Shown: piece by piece, positions 47,881 through 53,802 of the stretch
Layout: each line of letters begins with the position of its first letter
How positions within the stretch are numbered: the stretch's first letter is position 1
Assembly: GCA_900542765.1 (NCBI GenBank)
Contig: UQOX01000018.1
Span: 1-53,802, forward strand
DNA: 53,802 nt
Origin: an uncultured Porphyromonadaceae bacterium
GTDB taxonomy: Bacteria; Bacteroidota; Bacteroidia; Bacteroidales; UBA11471
Direction of reading: 5' to 3'
Made by a program: the position numbers and the translations under genes
The notes under the pieces: model-generated
Seen by the model: only the letters and a program-made list of their open reading frames with translations
The model's database searches: none
What the model was told of the DNA's origin: nothing

Positions 47881-50800
47881 ATGGAACATAATATATACGG
47901 ACAATTTCTCGGATACTACTTCAACCTCAGTGCATTCCTGTCCCAACACCCCAAAGGTGTGCCGGGAGACTGTTTTATCAACGGAGAAACGCTCTCGTTG
48001 TGGGTTTGGGACACAATGAACCGAAAATGGATCGACAGCAACCGGCCCGACAACTGGTTAAAAGGAATTATCGACAATCCGCTCAGTTTCATTCCCGATG
48101 TAAAACCCGGTGTGAAAACCGCGTATTTGTATATTGCCCCCGAAGCGGCAAAAGTCACATTCTCATTTTTTAAAAACGGAGAAACCGCCATCTCGGTCCA
48201 GACAAAATCCTCAGCCATCATCTCTCTGTTCTGGAACGGAGATTATTGGGAGTCTGCCGTTACGGAAATAGACACGGATCTTTCGGCCTTGGCAAGGAAG
48301 GACCTGTCGAACATCGAGGAAACGACGTTTAAATCGAAAAACATACTGAAAACCATCTATCTGAAATATGATTTTTCGGACGATGGTGTCCTCTCGAATT
48401 TGGCACCCGGCGACAGTGGCAACGGGACCATAACGTCAATCCTCAACGAAAACATCAACGGGAACTGTGTGCTTTATGCCATGGACAACCACAACTGCGT
48501 ATCGCCCTGCCATGTACTGCCGGACAGTGCAAAATCGGAATATACCCTCACTTTGATCTGTGCCGACAACAAAATACACACCGTCACGCTCAACAGCTCA
48601 GGGAAAATCAGCAGCCAACAGTTGCTTTCTGCGTCACAAACGACTTTACTCTCCGAGAACGGAATCGAAGAGTATGTCGCGTGCGTGGAGAAAAGCGCCT
48701 ACATACAATCGTCCGATTTCGCGGTAATCGAGCACAACAGCTTCACGTTGCTGCGGAAGATAAAACTTGCTGCCGGGCAAAAAATAAGGTTGGAACGCCA
48801 GGAAGCCGGACAAAATTGCGGTATGGTCATCGAAGGAAAATACGGAAAGACGTTTCACCAGTATTCGTCCGATGCCATGGTCGAAGAATATTCTTTTGCC
48901 GAGCCTGTATCAATTCAGATTTACTGGATAAATAACAATCCGATAACATCTGTAAAGGTGTACCCCATCGACACCGAAACGTCAAACCCGATCATGCCCG
49001 GGACTCATTCGTTCGAAATCACTGGCGACAATTACGGGTATGTCGATGGGTCTTCCCATGATTTGGTTTCAACGGTTTCGTCTTGGAGAATCACCGCTCC
49101 CGTCCATGTCTTGTCGGGTACAGCGGTGCTTCTGCCCGATGGTGCCCTCGCTTCGGTTTTCTACAATGACGGTACTTACGGTAGATACTCCGAATCTTTC
49201 TCCATGACAAAAAACGGCACGTTGTATGTGTATAAAAATGACGGAGAGGTATTTTCCGTAACGATTGAACCGGGATATGCCAAGCAATGTATCGTCTTGT
49301 CGCAGTATGGTCAAAAGGGAAATAAAGTGGACGGTTATTATACCCTCAACTACGGTACAAAAACAACCTACTACAACAATGTCGACGGTGGGTCATACAT
49401 TCAAGCGCTTGTCGATTACAAAAACTGCATTTTCCTTTACAACGGACAGATGTTCCGATTCGACGAAGAGACGGGCAGCCAAGTCATTTTGAGCAACAAA
49501 TGCCGAATGACCAATTTCATCGCAAGCAGTTTTCATAAAGACTGTGCGACAATAGTAAATTACTCTTTCGACAACTCGCAGAACTTGATTATCCGATTCT
49601 CCGACAACCCGATATTCAGGACCGAAGAGGGTCGTTATTTCAAGATATTCGAAGACGGCAGCGACTACAAAATCGTCTTGCAAAAGGGTTACAGCCTCTA
49701 TGTCGATGCCTTGGACATCAACCTCTCCGATGCATATTCCCTCACCAACATCGCACGGATAGAGCCCCGAACTTTTTGGGAAGTAAGCAAAAACTACGGC
49801 GGCATTCTTCTCGCCTCCAACGACATTCCCACCTACAACAGTCCGAAGGGGTTCTATTCTTTCCCGGGGGTCATCGGTGAATATTTCCAAGGGCAGGAAT
49901 TGATAAAACAACGGGTGAGGAGCGTGGCCGCCCCCGTCGTGAACGAAAATATTCTCGAAAAAGTGCCGAATTTCGCCCATCTGATGCGCACCCGGGAGGA
50001 AGATGTCACCATCGTCTTCACCGGTTCTTCGACCATCATGGGGCGTCCCTACACAACCGAACGGCTCGATGCCGGGCTCAGACCGCCCCTGTTGCAGGGC
50101 AACGACCTCTGCTCGCTGATTTGGGATTGCATTTCCGCTCCTTGGGGGCAGGAATATCGCACATTCCAGTCGGATTTCTTTACCGAAACGGGCGATTGGG
50201 AGACCACCGTCAACGCCGGCAACTGGGGCGATGCCGACGGGCGACGACCGACCAGGACGTCGACCAGCAGCAATGCTGCCATCGGCTTTACCGTTCCCGC
50301 GCGCGCCAACTACTTCAACTACATCTATCGCGCCTGCAACCAAAGCGGGAACCAGACCATCTCCGTGGCCGAGGGCAACGGTGCGGTAGAAGTGTTTGAT
50401 TACAAAACCGGTGCTTGGGTCGAGGCGAACGGGTATGTACTCGATGCCAACACCGACAGCATCGTCTCGGCCATGAATTTGGAGTATGTCGACAACACCA
50501 TCTACCAGATGCGCATGAAGATGCGGAAACTCTCCTCTTCGGAAGTGTCGATGACCCTTACGAAGAGCTCGGGCACACGCATGAATTACATCGGTGTGGA
50601 ATGGACGCGGGGGAATAATTTCCTCTACCTCATCAATGCCGGCCGGGGCGGCTGGGCTCACACTTGCAACGGCTCCGCCATCGACCTGAACAAGGTGCAA
50701 GGAACCGACATTCTGGTGTTCAAGCCCAACCTCCTGATGGGACACATAACCATCGGAAATATCGGTGCTTCGGGAACCGGCAACCAAGAAGCCGGTTATT

Positions 50801-51237
50801 ACACCGACTTTATGAAACGGGTCTACTTCAATGAGTTCAACGATGCCGACAGCTCTTTCCATAAAACATTAAATGGCTATTCCGACTGCGAGTTGTGCCT
50901 GTTTACCGCATATATAAATGCCGGATTCGGACAAAACAGACTTTTTGACGACGCCAACCGTACCATCTTGTTGCGAAAAACTGCCAGCGGGAAATCGGTC
51001 TCCAACATCTCCTACTACGACAACTGCGCGGCCTGGATGGCGACAAAACCTTGCGCAAGCATCTTTGCTCACAACCTTTTTTGGAGATGGGCCGAAAGAG
51101 CCTTCAACGACATCTACGAGGCTTACACTCCCACCGCCAAAGAAGGTTGCAGCCTGATGACCGATGGCATGCACGCCAACGACAACGGGTGCTATTACAT
51201 CTATTGCGTTCTGAGCCAACTTTTCTCACGCCTATAA
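47881..51237 (+). CDS. Fibre-like protein with C-terminal SGNH/GDSL esterase domain
   Basis: An 1118-residue protein. The first 700 or so residues are beta-rich, low in charge and without catalytic motifs (FKNGETAISVQTKSSAIISL, VLLPDGALASVFYNDGTYGR), as in tail fibres. From about 705 an SGNH-hydrolase domain follows: the nucleophile motif VFTGSST (Ser716), a block NAGRGG (919-924) and the Asp-His pair DGMH (Asp1095, His1098). Such domains deacetylate surface polysaccharides in phage fibres. The start is cytoplasmic in style, with no signal peptide, fitting a virion protein released by lysis. The holin-like gene follows after 10 bp. Confidence 0.72.
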   Translation: MEHNIYGQFLGYYFNLSAFLSQHPKGVPGDCFINGETLSLWVWDTMNRKWIDSNRPDNWLKGIIDNPLSFIPDVKPGVKTAYLYIAPEAAKVTFSFFKNGETAISVQTKSSAIISLFWNGDYWESAVTEIDTDLSALARKDLSNIEETTFKSKNILKTIYLKYDFSDDGVLSNLAPGDSGNGTITSILNENINGNCVLYAMDNHNCVSPCHVLPDSAKSEYTLTLICADNKIHTVTLNSSGKISSQQLLSASQTTLLSENGIEEYVACVEKSAYIQSSDFAVIEHNSFTLLRKIKLAAGQKIRLERQEAGQNCGMVIEGKYGKTFHQYSSDAMVEEYSFAEPVSIQIYWINNNPITSVKVYPIDTETSNPIMPGTHSFEITGDNYGYVDGSSHDLVSTVSSWRITAPVHVLSGTAVLLPDGALASVFYNDGTYGRYSESFSMTKNGTLYVYKNDGEVFSVTIEPGYAKQCIVLSQYGQKGNKVDGYYTLNYGTKTTYYNNVDGGSYIQALVDYKNCIFLYNGQMFRFDEETGSQVILSNKCRMTNFIASSFHKDCATIVNYSFDNSQNLIIRFSDNPIFRTEEGRYFKIFEDGSDYKIVLQKGYSLYVDALDINLSDAYSLTNIARIEPRTFWEVSKNYGGILLASNDIPTYNSPKGFYSFPGVIGEYFQGQELIKQRVRSVAAPVVNENILEKVPNFAHLMRTREEDVTIVFTGSSTIMGRPYTTERLDAGLRPPLLQGNDLCSLIWDCISAPWGQEYRTFQSDFFTETGDWETTVNAGNWGDADGRRPTRTSTSSNAAIGFTVPARANYFNYIYRACNQSGNQTISVAEGNGAVEVFDYKTGAWVEANGYVLDANTDSIVSAMNLEYVDNTIYQMRMKMRKLSSSEVSMTLTKSSGTRMNYIGVEWTRGNNFLYLINAGRGGWAHTCNGSAIDLNKVQGTDILVFKPNLLMGHITIGNIGASGTGNQEAGYYTDFMKRVYFNEFNDADSSFHKTLNGYSDCELCLFTAYINAGFGQNRLFDDANRTILLRKTASGKSVSNISYYDNCAAWMATKPCASIFAHNLFWRWAERAFNDIYEAYTPTAKEGCSLMTDGMHANDNGCYYIYCVLSQLFSRL

Positions 51238-51247
51238 AACTCACATA

Positions 51248-51784
51248 ATGATGGATAAAATCTTCAACTGGGAACAGTGGCGCATCATCGCCGTCTCGGC
51301 AGCAAGTCCCGTGTTGGCCTTTCTCACGCCGACGAAGGGGTTTGTCTATGCCCTCGTCCTGATGTTCGCCTTCAACGTTTGGGCGGGCATGCGGGCCGAC
51401 GGGGTATCGGTAGTACGGTGCCGGAACTTCTCTTTCCGCAAGTTCAAGAATGCATTGGCCGAACTGCTGCTTTACCTCGTTATCTCGGAGACGATATATT
51501 CCATCATGATGGGCTGCGGCGACGACACGGCGGCGCTCATTGCGATGAAGTCGCTGACATACGTCTTCATGTATGTATATGTGCAGAATGCCTTCCGCAA
51601 CCTCATTCATGCCTACCCGGCCAACAAGGCGCTGCGCATTATCTACCATGTTATCCGCTTTGAGTTCAAGCGGGCGCTGCCCGAGAACGTGCAGAAAATC
51701 GTGGAGCGCGTCGAGCGTGAACACGGCGAGACGTTGCATGAAGAATTTGTTGAATCGAAAAACAAGAACGAAAATGAAAAGTAA
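51248..51784 (+). CDS. Holin-like membrane protein
   Basis: A 178-residue membrane protein. Four hydrophobic segments lie at about 13-30, 34-50, 73-93 and 98-118, followed by a charged cytoplasmic tail (KIVERVEREHGETLHEEFVE). Size, helix number and immediate overlap with the endolysin gene point to a phage holin of the larger Bacteroidetes type; the family itself was not recognised by motif. The stop lies 11 bp inside the next gene. Confidence 0.68.
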   Translation: MMDKIFNWEQWRIIAVSAASPVLAFLTPTKGFVYALVLMFAFNVWAGMRADGVSVVRCRNFSFRKFKNALAELLLYLVISETIYSIMMGCGDDTAALIAMKSLTYVFMYVYVQNAFRNLIHAYPANKALRIIYHVIRFEFKRALPENVQKIVERVEREHGETLHEEFVESKNKNENEK

Positions 51785-52211
51785 ATTTTTCTCCGTCAAA
51801 GAGTTGGTGTGCAAGCACGTCTACGACCGCTATGGCGAGGCTTCCGCCATGTTTCTCGACGACAAGCTTATCGAGACGATAAACACCGTCCGAGAAAAAA
51901 TACTCCGCGCACCGATGACCGTCAACAACTGGCACCTGGGAGGCAGCTTCACCCAGCGGGGACTGCGTTGCAACCTTTGCGACCTGGTGCGCGAGAAAAG
52001 CGAGCGTCAACAGCTCTACCTCTCGGCTCACTGCCTGGGCAAGGGCATCGACTTTACCCCCGAGGGCATGACCGCCGAAGAAGCCCGCCGGCTCATCATC
52101 GGACACAGCGAGCGGCTTCCCTGGCCTATCCGCCTCGAAGAGGGCGTTTCCTGGGTACACCTCGATGTGTACGAGATGGGGACTCAAAAAGTATCACTCT
52201 TCAAGGCTTGA
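51774..52211 (+). CDS. M15-type peptidoglycan endopeptidase (endolysin)
   Basis: A 145-residue peptidase of the M15 (D-Ala-D-Ala/VanY-like) group that would cut cell-wall cross-bridges. The zinc ligands are seen as SAHCLGKGIDF (His86, Asp93) and WVHLD (His129, Asp131). It starts MKSKFFSVKELVCKHVYDRY. The ATG at 51774 overlaps the holin-like gene by 11 bp, a typical lysis cassette arrangement. It lacks a signal peptide, so it would need the holin to reach the wall. It ends before a terminator, which closes locus B. Confidence 0.88.
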   Translation: MKSKFFSVKELVCKHVYDRYGEASAMFLDDKLIETINTVREKILRAPMTVNNWHLGGSFTQRGLRCNLCDLVREKSERQQLYLSAHCLGKGIDFTPEGMTAEEARRLIIGHSERLPWPIRLEEGVSWVHLDVYEMGTQKVSLFKA

Positions 52212-52228
52212 CCCACCCCTTCAAACGC

Positions 52229-52262
52229 AAAAGGAGCGACACCCGACGGTGTCGCTCCTTTT
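52229..52262. terminator. Terminator closing locus B
   Basis: A 14-bp stem (52229-52242 with 52249-52262) of GGAGCGACAC type with T run, between the endolysin gene and the converging membrane protein gene. Confidence 0.85.
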
Positions 52263-52282
52263 TATTCCATTATCGGCTATCC

Positions 52283-52978
52283 TCAACGACGGTCGCCAAA
52301 GATGCGCAACAGGTAGAGGAACATGTTGATGAAGTCGAGATACAGGGTGAGAGCGCCCAGCAAAGCCAGTTTCTGCGTACTCTCGTTTATTTCCTGATTG
52401 GCCAACACCTGTTTGATGCGGTGGGTGTCATAAGCCGTGAGACCTACGAAGATGAGCACACCGGCATAGGTGATGACCCAATAAAGCGTGGAGTTGGCCC
52501 AGAAGATGTTCACCACCGAAGCAATGATGAGACCGATGAGAGCCATGAAGAAGATGTTTCCCCACGAAGAGAGGTCCTTCTTGGTAAAATAACCATAGAG
52601 GCTCATGGCAGCAAACGTGCCGGCCGTCACAAAGAAGGTCGATGCAATCGACGCTTTGGTATAAGCCAAGAAAATCACCGAGAGGGTAAGCCCGTTCAAG
52701 AACGAGTAAGCCAGGAAACTCACCATGGCCGTGGCAAACGACATGCGGGTAATGCGAGCCGTAAGGTAGATGACCAACGCCACCTCGGCAATCGCCAATA
52801 CCAGGAATGTATATCTTCCGCCAAAGAGTAATTGCTGCAACGAATAGGAAGCATCAACGGCCATGGCGGTAATACCGGTAACGGCCAAAGCGATACTCAT
52901 CCACAAATAAAGACTTTTCATGAGGGACACTTGTGCGGTCTGCACGCTCGACCCACTGTAAGAATAATTGTTTTCCAT
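52283..52978 (-). CDS. Bax inhibitor-1/YccA family membrane protein
   Basis: A 231-residue inner-membrane protein with seven hydrophobic helices and the BI-1 family pattern: an N-terminal polar segment, SLYLWMSIALAVTGITAMAV, SFLAYSFLNGLTLSVIFLAY and a C-terminal GALTLYLDFINMFLYLLRIF with the conserved Asp. Members may conduct calcium, but the role in bacteria is unclear. It is a host-type gene standing between the lysis cassette and the next minus-strand genes. Confidence 0.92.
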   Translation of the reverse strand: MENNYSYSGSSVQTAQVSLMKSLYLWMSIALAVTGITAMAVDASYSLQQLLFGGRYTFLVLAIAEVALVIYLTARITRMSFATAMVSFLAYSFLNGLTLSVIFLAYTKASIASTFFVTAGTFAAMSLYGYFTKKDLSSWGNIFFMALIGLIIASVVNIFWANSTLYWVITYAGVLIFVGLTAYDTHRIKQVLANQEINESTQKLALLGALTLYLDFINMFLYLLRIFGDRR

Positions 52979-53004
52979 TTAGTTTTTTGTTTAGAATAAC
53001 GCGC

Positions 53005-53038
53005 CAAAGATACTTATTTCTTTCGACATAGATGCAAA
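53005..53038 (-). promoter_or_regulatory. Promoter of the BI-1 family gene
   Basis: On the minus strand TTTG (53035-53038), a 22-bp spacer and TATCTTTG (53005-53012), 27 bp before the start. Confidence 0.7.
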
Positions 53039-53101
53039 GAGAGGTTAAATATCCTTGATTCTCGACTTTTTGCAGAAAAGAGGCGATAAAGGGAAAAGAA
53101 A

Positions 53102-53125
53102 AGCCCCGCCCGTCTTGGCGGGGCT
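53102..53125 (-). terminator. Terminator of the hypothetical gene 53146-53670
   Basis: Stem AGCCCCGCC/GGCGGGGCT with a 6-nt loop, followed on the minus strand by a T-rich run. Confidence 0.8.
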
Positions 53126-53145
53126 CCATGCCGGGGAATTGTGCG

Positions 53146-53670
53146 TCACGGATATTTGACCGGCCGGACGATGGGACGCGAACGACGATGAAGGCGGGCT
53201 TTGAGCAGGTCCATCGCCTCATCATACTGCAAAGCCGCATACTGAGACTTTTCGGGCAGACGGTCGGCAAACCAATGCGACAAGACGTAGAGCACGAATA
53301 TCTCCTTGATGATGCGGGCAATGCGGTCGGCCGTTCCCGGGACGGTGGCGCCGGGCAACAACAACGTCATGCAGCAATGGCCCTGTTTATCGAAGGAGCA
53401 ACCTTCGCCGGTCAGGTATCCGGCCAACACCTCACACACGCGGTCGGCCGCCTCTTGCAAACGGTCGCCCACCCAAATGTCCTCATCGGCCGTGAGGAGC
53501 AGCTTGTCATAGTACGACTCGGCATCGGCACCTTCGGCCTGCATGGGCACGGCCACATAGGTCGTGCGTTTCAACAACTCGTCGCGCAACTCTTCCCGGT
53601 CAATGCGCAACTGCACACAGATTTTCTTTTCAATCCCCCGCGGGGCGTTCAATTCTTTTTTATGATACAT
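53146..53670 (-). CDS. Hypothetical protein, possibly phage structural
   Basis: A 174-residue soluble protein starting MYHKKELNAPRGIEKKICVQ. The middle has a helical segment (RIIKEIFVLYVLSHWFADRL) and a basic end (LHRRSRPIVRPVKYP). No motif was recognised. An AAGGAA-type Shine-Dalgarno precedes the ATG. The size and style resemble head-tail connector proteins of Bacteroidetes phages, and it lies 0.9 kb from locus B on the other strand, so it may belong to the same system; this is weakly supported. The gene upstream at the window edge ends 12 bp before it, suggesting an operon. Confidence 0.55.
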   Translation of the reverse strand: MYHKKELNAPRGIEKKICVQLRIDREELRDELLKRTTYVAVPMQAEGADAESYYDKLLLTADEDIWVGDRLQEAADRVCEVLAGYLTGEGCSFDKQGHCCMTLLLPGATVPGTADRIARIIKEIFVLYVLSHWFADRLPEKSQYAALQYDEAMDLLKARLHRRSRPIVRPVKYP

Positions 53671-53681
53671 GATTTCCTTTT

Positions 53682-53802
53682 TTAACGTTTAACAATAAAT
53701 CCTACCGATACGATACTCAGCAACAGCATCAAAACATAGAAGTGCCATGGGTGCGACATGAAGTCGCATAGATAATTGTTGGAATGATACTTACGGGTAT
53801 CA
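53682..53802 (-). CDS. C-terminal fragment of a membrane protein (cut by the window edge)
   Basis: The minus strand reads a frame ending TAA at 53682-53684, preceded by a hydrophobic helix (WHFYVLMLLLSIVSVGFIVK) and a polar stretch containing YHSNNYLCDFMSHP. Only about 39 residues are inside the window, so neither family nor start can be given. Its spacing to the next gene (11 bp) suggests cotranscription. Confidence 0.5.
   Translation of the reverse strand, partial: DTRKYHSNNYLCDFMSHPWHFYVLMLLLSIVSVGFIVKR

Overview
The window reads as a chromosomal segment of a Bacteroidales bacterium. Supporting signs are promoters of the Bacteroidetes type (TTTG, about 20 bp, then TAnnTTTG) ahead of many genes, a DUF4919 protein, a DUF4105 (Lnb-type) protein, the rpmF-fabH-era-der neighbourhood, and three secreted proteins whose C-termini look like type IX secretion (T9SS) sorting domains. 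GC content is moderately high. A Barnesiella/Coprobacter-like relative is possible, but the sequence alone does not settle the genus.

Layout. 0.1-0.4 kb: a collapsed GH29 alpha-L-fucosidase pseudogene. 0.4-2.5 kb: DUF4919 protein, low-molecular-weight tyrosine phosphatase, and L27/L21. 2.6-8.2 kb: phage-like locus A, with an intact terminase large subunit, a small partner gene and, divergently, three proteins that look like a DNA-ejection/internal virion set. A tRNA-Gly(CCC) follows, then three tandem copies of a small membrane-protein gene. 9.2-44.2 kb: mainly core genes (pgi, lnb-like, secA, lysS, gpsA, slyD-like, rluB-like, asnS, rplM-rpsI, rpsB, tsf, a histidine kinase, yceD-rpmF, fabH, era, der, nhaD, fumarase). 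Interspersed are carbohydrate-active enzymes: a GH106-like lipoprotein, a PL1-like pectate lyase, a GH10 xylanase and a beta-helix surface protein. 44.5-52.2 kb: phage-like locus B, with a scaffold-like protein, major capsid-like protein, two small head/adaptor-like proteins, a large fibre-like protein with an SGNH esterase domain, a holin-like membrane protein and an M15 endolysin. 52.3-53.8 kb: a Bax-inhibitor-1 family protein and two unassigned minus-strand genes that may continue a phage-like module past the right edge.

The main observation is that loci A and B hold complementary parts of one podovirus-like particle. Packaging and ejection genes are in A, head, fibre and lysis genes in B. 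They are separated by about 36 kb of unmistakable host genes, and no integrase, repressor, replication gene or portal is visible. The terminase and endolysin keep their catalytic residues and no structural frame is broken. This fits a dispersed, domesticated particle such as a gene-transfer-agent-like system. A prophage broken up by a chromosomal rearrangement, or two unrelated remnants, remain possible. Functions come from reading motifs; no database search was run.
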